A stretch of DNA of 64,000 nucleotides from Chrysoporthe austroafricana (GCA_001051155.2 JYIP02000009.1:186001-250000); one strand, 5' to 3'; positions 1 to 9,601 are shown, counted from the first letter of the stretch. Notes: generated from the sequence alone by a model not told the origin. A program made the numbers and translations.

Positions 1-711
1 CGCCAGTGACCACCATCGAGGCCGATTAAACTTCAGCCCATTCCCTCACCTCAGCAGCTCGTCTCACCGACTGTGGCATCTTTGTGTATCATGGCCGAAC
101 GCGGGTTAACCTCTGTAAGTTGCACGATCCCTCTTGTCCATCTCGAAAAAAATTGCCCACGGCCTTCTAACGGACCCAATCTTGGCCAACCACTAACGCA
201 TTGTCTAAGCTCACAATAGCTATATTCGATATAGTTGTACACGTTAGATCAGATCGATTGTGTTTCATCACTCGACACAGTCGCCTCGGTTGACACCGCC
301 GTCATCAAAGTGGCGGTGGTGGAGAGATTACTAAGTACCACACCGGTTCTTGATGACTTCTACTCATGTTCTTGACCTTTGGTCTTATCGCCTGGAACGC
401 CATCCTGTTGGTGGCCAAGCTTCGGCAGGCCCGCGAGCATGTGTATGACCGAAGATAGTGATGACCCTGGTTTGATTCTTGTCATGATATATAGGCCAGG
501 TGACTCTAGTCCCAGCTACTGGTTTCCTCCACCCTCATCCACAACCTCATCATTTATTGCATCCTTAACGGGCGTGCCCACGTTCAATTTTTGACAATTT
601 GTTGTAGAACCCCACTACGCTGGTCGTGCCTCTTTATACTGTCGTCGTTTTCACAAACATTCTTACCGGTTCCCCTCCAGAATTTGAGCCTCGACCTGCT
701 TCCTGTTCACC
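1..711. other. Intergenic, no gene recognised
   Basis: I see no supportable gene here. The short open frames lack splice continuity or recognisable motifs. The last 100-200 bases are C/T-rich and probably hold the promoter and leader of the ribonuclease gene starting at 712. Confidence 0.5.
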
Positions 712-1459
712 ATGAAGCTTTTCGCTCTTTCGGTCCTTCTTCTTGCCGGTACCGGGTGTGCCGTACCTCATGCAGCCCATGTGCCTCGAACCAATGTAGA
801 CGCTACCACTGGATATGACTGCGATGGTAAATCACCTTCTGACACCAATATGTCTCAATATGAACTCTGAGCTGACTCACGATTTCACTCCACAGGTACT
901 TCTTTTACAGCGAGCTACATAAATCAAGCTATCTCACACGCTACCACTCAGAAGGATGCACAGGATGCCATGAAAAAGGCTGCTCTTGATGAAAACGATG
1001 CATACCACGCGTTTACAGAGCTTCCCGGATGTATGCTCACTGATATAAACCCACCCCATGGCAAGGCCAAACTCAAAGGCTGTAAGTAGTCTCCACTTCA
1101 TAACCACCCAAATACTCTATATACATAGACTTCTCTTCTCTAAAGCGTCAGCATCTGATTATTCTCCAGTCGGGTTCTGCCATCCCAAAGAATTTAAAAA
1201 CCTCAAGGATCCGGCGACGGGCGGCGTCTTGTCATTTCCGAATTGTCCAACTGGCCCGTGGATCGAGTTTCCGCTCATGGCTGATGGCCATACCCTCTTC
1301 TCAGTCAACGTCGCGACAAACACATTTATGCCGGGAACGGCCAATCCCGCGCGTGTTATCTATCAAACCTCCGGATCGACGACCAAGTTTTGTGGCGCTA
1401 TCACGCATTCAAGCAAGACCAAGAAGGGCCAGTTCTTAGAATGCACACCAACTCCCTAG
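712..1459 (+). CDS. Secreted guanyl-specific ribonuclease, T1/F1 (N1) family
   Basis: Predicted exons are 712-826, 896-1081 and 1146-1459, giving about 204 aa. The first 20 or so residues are a classic signal peptide (MKLFALSVLLLAG...). The C-terminal half follows the microbial T1/F1 RNase fold: a His in FCHPKEFKN, a Glu in WIEFPL, an Arg in ARVIYQ and a His in GAITHSS sit in the order of the T1 catalytic residues His40, Glu58, Arg77 and His92. Those residues are seen; the mapping to T1 is family knowledge. Such enzymes cut single-stranded RNA after G in the extracellular space. The region before the core (about residues 40-105) is longer than in classical F1 enzymes of roughly 105 residues, so this may be a secreted effector-type relative. 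The start is the first ATG and directly yields the signal peptide. Both introns have good GT-AG borders, and the exon frames join only in this way. Confidence 0.8.
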
Positions 1460-2089
1460 GCATGTTATTAAAGGGAGAGGCAGGCTTGAAGGTTAGGGCA
1501 ATAGGCGCGGGCGTCTGAAGAGGCAGTCGTATAATCAAGACATAGCCTGGCATAGTAGTTAGGCAAACAGCAGAGTAATGCATTTTGCAAAATTACTACT
1601 TTAGTTTTCAGGAAATGGAGGTACTTTATACGTATTATTCTATATTTGAGGACTTTTACATGTGATTTGCTCATGACGGTTGCAACGATATGGAACAGTT
1701 GCCTGAAGGGCTAAGGTAACCTTCGAGACCACGAATCCAATACTTTCCAATAAACTTGAAAATATTAGTCCATCACCCAAGAGTCCGCCCCCATGGGGCT
1801 ACCATTTCGTTAACCTCTCGCTCGCCCAACCAATATGCTGATCTGCTACAAGCTCGTACTGTCGTATTCCCTCATTTCTCCCCCGAGCCCTTTTGCTCCA
1901 GAGCTTCCGAAAGACCTCTAGTGAAGGCAAATCCATCGTGCTGAGCTTCAAGGTCGACGATAATTGGCCATGCTACAAATACGGAGGACAAAAAGCGACA
2001 ACACGGTAATTAGCAGTACGTCGAATGATTTGCCAGCACATCAGCCGGTCGGGGAGTCTAGCAGACTTGTACAGTTGAATTAGGATACC
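1460..2089. other. Intergenic, no gene recognised
   Basis: This stretch holds the 3' flank of the ribonuclease gene and about 500 bases without a convincing reading frame or repeat. Confidence 0.5.
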
Positions 2090-2284
2090 ATGAAGAGTAT
2101 TAAGAATGTAAACAAAGGCTTTCGTGAATTGGTGAATTGTATGAGCCGCATCGAGCAGCGCTTGACGGACCTAGAAGCTCGAATTCACAGCGGCTTCGAA
2201 AGGCAGCGGCAATTGCAGGAAGAGCTGCAGGGTGAATTCGATCGAAACGTCGAGAATGCGTCGAACAGGAGGTTACCGACATGA
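2090..2284 (+). CDS. Small hypothetical coiled-coil protein, possibly broken
   Basis: A 64-aa open frame rich in Glu, Arg, Gln and Leu (SRIEQRLTDLEARI and what follows) is consistent with an amphipathic helix or coiled coil. It ends at 2284. A second frame starts with ATG at 2281 and continues to 2445 with about 54 aa of acidic, aromatic sequence (FYGAKPQLWDEMQEIW). The two frames overlap by four bases, which suggests one longer gene split by a frameshift. I do not recognise the family. The Fot1-like transposon lies only 120 bases downstream, so this may be a relic in decaying DNA. No intron signals were found. Confidence 0.25.
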   Translation: MKSIKNVNKGFRELVNCMSRIEQRLTDLEARIHSGFERQRQLQEELQGEFDRNVENASNRRLPT

Positions 2285-2564
2285 TTGTTCTCCGCTTTGT
2301 CGACGAATTTTATGGCGCGAAGCCGCAGTTGTGGGACGAAATGCAGGAAATATGGCAAGGGCTTTCTGACAAGATCGAATCCAGGCTCCTGGAGCGTATT
2401 AGCAGCACGACTGTAGAGGGCCATATATTCATGCCTGACGACTAGGTTGTGTAGCGTAGTTGATGGACTCAAGAAAACGATAGTTTTTGCAATATGCTTT
2501 TCATTATTGCCGGTGCCCGCTTTTACATGGCGAAAGGGGCGATCTAGACTGCCCTACCACAGTA

Positions 2565-2602
2565 AGTCAAAGCACCCCCTTTCGGCGCACCCTGGTCAGC
2601 CA
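2565..2602 (+). repeat. Left terminal inverted repeat of the Fot1-like element
   Basis: The sequence begins AGTCAAAGCACCCCCTTTCG and ends in GGTCAGCCA. It is matched, inverted, at 4344-4432, where the CGGCGCACC core is present four times instead of once. Confidence 0.88.
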
Positions 2603-2649
2603 TACCAATATAGATATATATATATATATATACATTCTCAACTTTTCTA

Positions 2650-4247
2650 CTCTATATAGCTACCACAATGCAATCCTTTTCAGAACTAGATAATTCGACG
2701 TCTCTCTCTCTATCAGAAGTATCCGTTTCTCGATTAACTGCATTTTGAGTTTTCTGTATAGCTTCGATACTAGCAAACTTGGAATTCGGGCTGATATCGA
2801 CCTTCCTTCTTTTTGTTGGCCGAGAAGTTTCAACTTGTGCTTTTAAAGCTCGGTTCTCTTCTAGGGCTTTAGCTAGCTCGAAATCCCTCTCGTCCTAAGC
2901 TTTTTTTTATTTTTCTGAATAATATCCGTTATGCTGGTATAGTTGAAAGTTGATGCTGGTTTTTCTGGAGCTGATAGTATAGCTCTCTAGCCTTCCGAGG
3001 AGTCGAATATATATCCGGCTGGCTCGAAAAGGACCTAGGGATAGAGTTGAATGCTATTGATTGTTCTGAGCTCGAATGTAACTGGGCTTGCCAGCATTAT
3101 TGGCTATTCTCGAGAAGAAGAGGGCTGAAAAGCGGTTTGGCTAGTCGGATAGGTCAAAGACCCGTTGCTTGCTAACCAGATTTAATATTCTGGCTAGATA
3201 GACCTTCTATCCGTACTAAGCAATAGTTTTCGAGAAATAAATACTTGCCGCGGATAGTTGTCTCTCCTTATTGGCCCAGAAGGCTGACCTTTTTTCGATA
3301 ATCTCTCTTGAAAAAGGACAAGATGCCCAGATCGAGAGGTTAAAGTACGTGAGATATATGAGGAGGCAAATAGATCAATAGAATATTGTTCTGGAAGCAT
3401 TCTTATATAAATTCGTCTGCTATATGGCTGCCGTGGCCATTTAGGACTAATAGCCTGGCTTCCGAGGGGTCCTCTGGCTGGCTGCTAGGAATGAAAATCT
3501 TCTTGAGCCATTCGAGAGCGGCTTCGTTATTAGTCCAGCCATTATTAGTAGCAAAGAATTGCCAGCCTTTAAAAGGTTCGAAGAAGGTAGGAAACCATTA
3601 TTGCTATACAGTTTTGCCCTTAAAGATAACCAGAGGAAGGAGGTAAGTACCCGTAGCTGAAATGCATTCAAAGAACGATATCTAGGACCTCGACCCAGGG
3701 TCTTTTTTCTGGATTAAACGAGAAGAAGAGCTCCTGAGAACTAATCCGTTCTCTCCTTGGCCCTCTATTATCCTAGCTTCGTCCATATTCCATCTATTAG
3801 CCGGCTTGATAGCCTGGATAGAAGGAAAGTCGAATAGACGGAACCAAGACCGTATTACCTCTATTATTATTCCGTTAGTTCGATCCGAAGCTATTTTTCG
3901 AGGCTTCCGGACCTGGATTTCCGGGTTTCTTTTTAAAAAAGCCTCAGTCCATCTCTTTCCTAGCAGTCGAGAGTCTCCTTGAATAAGGGGGATCTTCTGG
4001 GCAAATAGCTTAAGCGTCGAATGGCTTGGAAGGAACCCTAGGCTTTCTTGAATTCGAATCCATTCAACTAGTTTTTTTTTCCTGGCTAATAGAGAGCCTT
4101 TGCTAAGCTTCAGCCCCTCGTCGATAGTCTTGTACGCCTGATAAACGGCATCGGATAGTAGTGCTCGATCGAGGCTTTACGGATAGATAGGCCTGCCTTA
4201 ACGGCTTCGATAGTCTGAAAAATATCAGATTCAGTATATGGCTTCAT
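2650..4247 (-). pseudogene. Decayed pogo/Fot1 transposase (DDE_1)
   Basis: Reading starts at the ATG ending at 4247 (MKPYTESDIFQTIEAVKAG), a typical psq/CENP-B-like helix-turn-helix opening of pogo transposases. Downstream on the minus strand, pieces in shifting frames match the family layout. They include a CENP-B box region (LLARKKKLVEWI), the stretch preceding the catalytic core (RWNMDEARI), a DDE stretch (PWVEVL... then LLVLNGHGSH) and a cysteine-rich or proline region towards 3.2 kb. At least six frameshifts or stops interrupt it, so no active transposase can be made. The A/T bias and C-to-T type changes are compatible with repeat-induced point mutation; that is an inference. Confidence 0.8.
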
Positions 4248-4343
4248 TGTATATGGTTTAATATATGTACAGGTTTTGAAGCAATTCGGAAAAGAATTGA
4301 TAGAATAAAATAAAAATATATAAAGGGGGTTGAACTGGCGGTG

Positions 4344-4432
4344 TGGCTGACCAGGGTGCGCCGAAAGGGGGGGTGCGCCGAAAGGGGGGGTGCGCCGAAA
4401 GGGGGGGTGCGCCGAAAGGGGGTGCTTTGACT
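4344..4432 (-). repeat. Right terminal inverted repeat with four 17-bp subterminal repeats
   Basis: Read on the minus strand it begins AGTCAAAGCACCCCC. It then has four tandem copies of a roughly 17-bp unit with core CTTTCGGCGCACC before reaching the same CTGGTCAGCCA that closes the left repeat. The expansion is confined to this end. Confidence 0.88.
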
Positions 4433-4921
4433 TAGCCAACAGAATTAGGTGCGGAGAATAAATACCATGCTCAAGAGACTGCTGTTGATGCTAGGGCAGT
4501 AGATCGTCAGCCTCTTACTTCCATTTTCTGAGCGCGGAAGCGAGGCAGAGGATTTGAACACCATCCAGGTATTTGTGACGTGGTTTGAGAGGCCCGTGTA
4601 TCTCAGCGAACTGACAGTGGCACCTCAGCTGGAGAGCTTATAACACCATGATGCCGATGTATTTACCAGTCTGGACAACGAATTGACCATATCATATGGC
4701 CCTTGGTTCAAGCTCCAGCGTGATGATGGGCTCACAGCAGGAAGCCTTCACCGCTTGCCGGCTACCTTAGATCTGTCTTGGATCGACAAGTCCAGCGCAC
4801 TTCTTTAGACAGAAAGTGGAATACGCCGCGAAGGCAACTTATATGTTCCTAAGCAAAATTAATGGTAAATGAGACAACCAAGTCGCAGTCAATGCCAAAG
4901 AAGCCTCATTGCGTACCTAGA

Positions 4922-4939
4922 TACCTACCTAGGTAGGTA
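4922..4939. repeat. Perfect 18-bp palindrome TACCTACCTAGGTAGGTA
   Basis: The 18 bases are their own reverse complement. AGGTA-type palindromes recur in this window (for example GTACCTAGGTAC near 46.74 kb) and are common in related genomes, so no function is claimed. Confidence 0.6.
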
Positions 4940-6530
4940 ACCAACTGGACATGCTTACTGGCCCAGCCAGCTTCAGCTACTCATTTCCTTCCTCTTTCTT
5001 CAGAAAATAACACCCACAACTGACTTGACTGAGTTCTCATTCCACACCAGACTTGTTTTTTTAAGTTTTCACTCCTTGCTTCAAAACCAGACACCGCCAT
5101 TACTTCCTTTGACTACCCCGCCTTTCATGGATTTTCAGAAGTGTGATCGGGGTTGGAGCTGGTAATGTGATCCTGGACAAGAATCCAGATATTCCATATG
5201 ATTCAACCATTATCAGCAAAGCTTCGCCTATAGTGAGCTTAGTACTAATGATTCGCTCGTTCGCTTCGAAACGAATCAACTTAAGAGAGATCCCCCAGGA
5301 CTTTAGGCACATGCCTGGTCCGAACCGATGTACCCATTTGATAATTGGTCCGGACTATTCGTTCCGGGGAAGGGTTAGGGTCCTGCGGGGGTCCAGGGGT
5401 TTTGGGGGGGGTCCAGGGGGTCTCCCCCTGGGAATTCGCTATAGACCTTCTGAAATTCGATTTCTATACCAAAATACCAAAATACCAAAACGCTTCTGTA
5501 CTAACTATCGCCATTTTCCTTCTGTACCAATTATCGCTATCCTTTTCTATCGCTATCAATATTTCAAGGAAGCGAATTAGGTATAGTATAGCATAAAATG
5601 CTATTTACGATTAAAAGCTAACGTTCCCAGGTTATCGCGATATCTGCAGCGCCTCGCCGTGGCAGAGGACGGGGTATTCAGCTACTTATCCTTCTATAGC
5701 TTCTCGACCAGAGCCTACGATAGTACCGCCGCTATTCGTCTTGGAAGGCTTCTGTCGACTGGGCTTCTCTTGCTGCTGATCGTTATCGCGGCTGCGCGCA
5801 AGCCTATCGCGAGGCTGTACGACAAGCTTGCCGATCAAGCTAGCTATTATCAAGCCAGCTATCGTCAAGCCAGCTATCGTTAATCTAGCAACCCCCTTAG
5901 CTTACGCTCTTTGCGATACTGGATCCTGCTTTCGGTATTCCCATTCGCCCTGCTTTTTCGGTATTGCAAAACTAGCAAGAGCAGCCCTTGCCTTTTCCCC
6001 TTCCTGAAATATAGCTAGGCATGCCCATCTCGAGCCAAAATATACCTCATACCCCCTTTCCTGCCCTTACTATTCCTAATATTCCTCCTTATTATCGCAG
6101 CTAGTAAGAAGAAAATAAGTATAATCGTTTCTTTCAGCAAGGCATTAATCCTGAGAATACGCTTAATACAGCTGCTGCCAGGTACGAGCTTGCCGTAATT
6201 CAGTAATACTATCGTATTCAAGCCCGCTATAGCGAAACTTACTCTCAAGCCCTTACCGTCGAAAAGCTACGGCTTCAGATACGATAACGCAAAACCCATA
6301 TCCCTCTTTTGCAAGAGGAACTTAACAATAGCAATACTGCTTTCCCTAATAGTAAAAACGATTCGCAATATCCTAACCCTTTTTCAGCCCAAGCTTAACC
6401 TGCTTATTTCGATAACAGATACTAACAATAAATTCTGTTTTCTCTAGCCGGCTTATATTAATAGCCGTAAACGAACTGGGTTTATATATTTCTGCTAAGG
6501 ATTCTGGCTAATATTTTCTTTGGCAAGTTC

Positions 6531-6581
6531 TTCCAGAGCGACAAGCCTTCCAGACCGACAAGCCCTCTAGACCGACAAGCC
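6531..6581 (+). repeat. Three tandem copies of a 17-bp unit
   Basis: Three units of the form TTCCAGACCGACAAGCC lie head to tail with two or three substitutions between copies. The period is the same as in the array at 6684-6768 and in the transposon end at 4344-4432, although the sequences differ. Confidence 0.6.
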
Positions 6582-6683
6582 TTTTATCCGTACGCTCGGC
6601 ACAGAAGAATCCTCTGTCTAGGCACTATCTGCGGATGAATGCTAGAGGTTAAGCCGTTTAGAAAAGGCCTCTACCGGCCAGAC

Positions 6684-6768
6684 CAGCCAGCCCTCCAGCC
6701 CAGCCAGCCCTCCAGCCCAGCCAGCCCTCCAGCCCAGCCAGCCCTCCAGCCCAGCCAGCCCTCCAGCC
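6684..6768 (+). repeat. Minisatellite, five perfect 17-bp units
   Basis: The unit CAGCCAGCCCTCCAGCC is repeated five times without a mismatch. Perfect identity suggests a recent expansion. It is GC-rich inside an AT-rich neighbourhood. Confidence 0.85.
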
Positions 6769-6803
6769 TCCACGCCGGCCAGACCAGAGGTGTATATAGC
6801 GAG

Positions 6804-6912
6804 AGAACCAGAATGGCGCCTGCGAACGCGGGCCGGCGAAAACCGCGGGACGCCGTAGGCCGCGCGTGGTTTCGGCCCGCGTTATTTGGCAGGCCAGGCG
6901 CCATTCGGTTCT
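6804..6912. repeat. 109-bp imperfect palindrome (long hairpin)
   Basis: The outer arms pair AGAACC(A)GAATGGCGCCTG with CAGGCGCCATTCGGTTCT, the middle arms AACGCGGGCCG with CGGCCCGCGTT, and the inner arms GGCGAAAACCGCG with the CGCG-GGTTTCGGC side, around a short loop near 6857. A second perfect 16-bp palindrome (TTTAGCGAGCGCTAAA) follows at 6927-6942. The arrangement resembles a fold-back or MITE-like element. It lies about 120 bases before the start codon of the microexon gene. Confidence 0.75.
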
Positions 6913-7035
6913 TGAGCTTGAGCTCGTTTAGCGAGCGCTAAAAGCGATATAGCCGTCACGGGACCGTTAGACTCGGGAGCTTCGAAACGGATCCCGACCG
7001 TTGGAACGCAACCGAGTAGGAATATCACCCGAGAA

Positions 7036-9032
7036 ATGTCAGATATACCCAAAGAATTCTTCCCCTTCTTCTCTAAACCATTTGAGCAGCCTGTATGTAT
7101 CCTGCAATACCCTCACACACCTTGCCTCCTACCTCCCTTTACAAAAACATTAGCTAATATTACATTGTTGTTCAAGTGACTATAATCTCTCTTGTGTAAG
7201 TTTGGCATATCTAGTAAAAGCTAAGTACTATGATCGCTAATGATGTTGTTTTCCTGGTATATTAGGACTACCAAACAATTCACAATGTGAGTAGCCTTAT
7301 CTTAAATACTAGCATTTGGTACAAGTAAAATGCTTGAGCCCATTTGCTAACTTGATTACAGCACACAATAAGAAGCCAGTGGGTTATAATCACATCTTGA
7401 AAAACGGCCTATATTGCTAATGTTTTCTACCCCTTGAAGTGGCTCCCACTCATCCTGGTAAGCCTTCAAGTTTCCACTTCCTACACTGTCAGGTATAAAG
7501 TGACTGACTATAGCACAGAGAAGAAGAACGGTTCGTCGACTTCACTCATTTCGCACATTATTGGCTTTGATTGACATCAGCTGGCATATTATTTAGCTGG
7601 GTCAGGTAAGCCAACCTCCTTTGACAACAATAGATCTAGGTAGACTGACTGCATTATAGCGAATCCCAAGACCAATAGTGAGTTTGCAAGGAACCTTTCA
7701 TTAACAACACCAAGGCTGATCTTCATTTTTTTCCCAGGGCAAAACCGGGTCAACAAGCGTAAGCATTTCTGAGAACTAACCCTCATGTGAATATAGCTGA
7801 CTTGTTTATAGCCAAAGTCTCCAAAGTCAGGAATCATGGGTTGTCAACGGAAGGAAGATATGCTGACTGTGATAAGTGTGAGCATTGTGGCCTGGCTGGC
7901 TATAAACCAGCCAACTGCTGGAGCCGCCCGGAGGTATATAGTTCCCCAGCCCTCTTTTTCTTTTCCTAGCTTGTTTGCTCAGGCTGCTGATCGCTGCAAT
8001 AGCATGATGGAAGCGTGAGTCAACCCAGGGGTTTGATTGCCCTGAATCTATCCCATCTTCTTTTTTTTCAGCCCAAGATATTGCTGACTTCTTGCATCAC
8101 CATTCAGAGCCTAGTTGCCGAGGTAAGTCCTCTGATGTACTTATCTCAGCAAAGCACTCTGCTAACCTGAAGTTTCATATAGAATTCTCCCGCGGTAAGT
8201 ATTCCGTTGCATTCCATTAGGAATCATGAAGGCTTTGCTCATAATCATGTTTTAGTTTTGGCGAAACAAATGGGACGTCAGTGTTAAGTCTCATTTGTTA
8301 ATTTGTACCTTATGATAAAAACATTAACACATGAAGATCAGAACTACATGCAAGCCGCTCAGGTATGTTGATATTCTGTCTCTTTTCACAATCATATGTT
8401 TATTGAACTATGAAGATTAACATCTCATTTTAATTATTAGCGAAAGGAGCAAGAGCTACAAGTAAGATATACAGGCATAAAGGTTCCTTGGTATGAAATA
8501 GGCTAACTGTCCACCAGGCTCTTCGAGCAGAGCACGAGGTTAGCCTTGAGCCTTGGCTGACCGTCATTATATATTAACATCGGGAGAATCCAGCGCTTAT
8601 GCAAGGAAGCTGCAGTAAATTGAAATCTCCATATCTCTCTGCTAGAGAAGTCTACCCAAACTAATAGTTACCAAATAAAGGAGGCGGAGAAGAAGGCCCA
8701 AGTATGTTGCCCATTAAGTTATTGGTATGGTATTGAATGCTGATCCAGAGAAATACAGGAGGCCGAGAAGAACAACATTGTAATGTCATGCCATCTTTAT
8801 AGGATCTCGATAGCCACTAACTTTTGTAAAATTCAAGTCTAACAAGTCCGCAACCTCGGTAGGTTAAATTACAACAACAAAAGGTCTTTAGTCTAAACAA
8901 GTTCTAACACTAGCTCTAGGCCCTGTACGAGAAGTTTGTAAGTGTCTCTTATAAGCTGGTATGATATCATTGGTATTGTGCTAATGTATTACCTGCATTT
9001 AGTTGGCTCAGGATGAGGAGAACAAAGAGTAG
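7036..9032 (+). CDS. Microexon gene: zinc-knuckle protein with heptad-repeat tail, about 22 exons
   Basis: The family is not recognised. Predicted exons: 7036-7092, 7266-7286, 7362-7382, 7440-7457, 7519-7530, 7581-7605, 7660-7677, 7738-7758, 7812-7933, 7983-8014, 8072-8122, 8183-8194, 8256-8276, 8342-8362, 8441-8461, 8518-8538, 8594-8614, 8681-8701, 8759-8779, 8838-8858, 8920-8937, 9003-9032. About 19 of 21 introns carry a CTAAC/CTGAC-like branch site. From MSDIPKEFFPFF the frame stays open through exon 9, which encodes a CX2CX4YX4C knuckle (CEHCGLAGYKPANC; usual His is Tyr). The tail reads FWRNKWD, NYMQAAQ, RKEQELQ, ALRAEHE, RLCKEAA, EAEKKAQ, EAEKNNI, one heptad per exon, then a stop at 9030-9032. 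The exon 10 to 11 junction is out of frame by one base with GT donors; a GC donor after 8012 would restore it and give about 207 aa. The knuckle suggests nucleic-acid binding, as in gag-like proteins; this is inference. Confidence 0.6.
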
Positions 9033-9280
9033 CAAGAGAACGAGTGAGGCCTTTCTGGACTCTCAGCCTCCATCGCGCGGCGTTATCAGGGTCCATCGCT
9101 CTCTTCGGCCCGAGTACTTTCTCGTCGAACTTACAGACGAGATCACGCTAATATGAAAGTACCGTAATAGCAGAGTTTACAGTGCGCTTCGTCTCGTATT
9201 CTTCCGGGCCGAGCGTGACCCGGCTTTGTTTGGTGCGCGTCACGTAGACAAATATAAATTTTTGACAGTCGTACGGCGCG

Positions 9281-9601
9281 CTATTGCTTCTTACCGACCT
9301 CGCAAAGATCTATCCAAATTTGATCGGGATTTTGGTCTGTAAGGCTCCAGAATCTGGCAAAGGGCTGTGAGATTCTTTGCCTTAAGTCCCTTGACATGCC
9401 AAGGTCTCTATGCAAGAGTTGAGTGTACAGAACCAATGCATACCTATACCATAGTCGTCCCATGCGAGACCTGCGCGACTTCGAGGATTCGGACAGACGC
9501 GGGCTCTCGTCAATGTCCTCGAATTCGCTGTCACCATCTCCCAACAGATTGTTGATCCCGTCTGGGTTAATATCGAGGAAGGAGTAGGATTTCATAGCCA
9601 T
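9281..9601 (-). CDS. Hypothetical protein, 106 aa
   Basis: A single open frame starts at ATG 9601. The N-terminal half is acidic and serine-rich (DGDSEFEDIDESPRLSESSKS), followed by an Arg-rich turn and a more hydrophobic aromatic segment (RLWYRYALVLYTQLL). No signal peptide, known motif or intron signal is visible. It lies convergent to the microexon gene, with 250 bases between their ends. It could be an orphan gene or a chance frame; codon use and conservation would decide. Confidence 0.35.
   Translation of the reverse strand: MAMKSYSFLDINPDGINNLLGDGDSEFEDIDESPRLSESSKSRRSRMGRLWYRYALVLYTQLLHRDLGMSRDLRQRISQPFARFWSLTDQNPDQIWIDLCEVGKKQ

Larger units (their letters stand above)
2565..4432 (-). 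mobile_element. Fot1/pogo-type DNA transposon (Tc1-mariner superfamily), complete ends
   Basis: The element is 1,868 bp and is flanked by a TA on each side (2563-2564 and 4433-4434), the target duplication of Tc1/mariner/pogo elements. Its ends are inverted repeats starting AGTCAAAGCACCCCC. This closely resembles the Fusarium Fot1 terminus as I remember it, and the length is close to Fot1 (about 1.9 kb). The minus strand carries a decayed pogo transposase. The right end differs from the left because a 17-bp unit (TGCGCCGAAAGGGGGGG) is repeated four times, while the left end has one copy. The AT-rich interior contrasts with the GC-rich ends. Confidence 0.88.
4435..7035. other. AT-rich decayed DNA upstream of the microexon gene
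   Basis: I find no intact gene. The stretch is AT-rich with short GC-rich islands: 5345-5440 (G runs and GGGGTCCAGGGGG motifs) and 6640-7010. Open frames on either strand near 5659-5883 and 6015-6248 look like fragments of old repeats. A near-identical 14-base motif (GCTTCGAAACG) occurs at about 5263 and 6982 in direct orientation and may mark the ends of an older insertion. Repeats inside it are listed separately. Confidence 0.45.

Noticed and set aside
4922..4939. AGGTA palindrome as a specific regulatory site
   Set aside because: Similar palindromes occur elsewhere in the window and in related genomes; no gene nearby depends on it.
5659..5883. Open frame with a hydrophobic segment and an opposite-strand basic frame
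   Set aside because: Ends in a short tandem AAGCCAGCTATCGTC repeat and sits in AT-rich decayed DNA; no family evidence on either strand.
7093..7265. An extra exon near 7176-7194 in the microexon gene
   Set aside because: It begins with TGA in the required phase, so the first intron was kept as one 173-nt intron.
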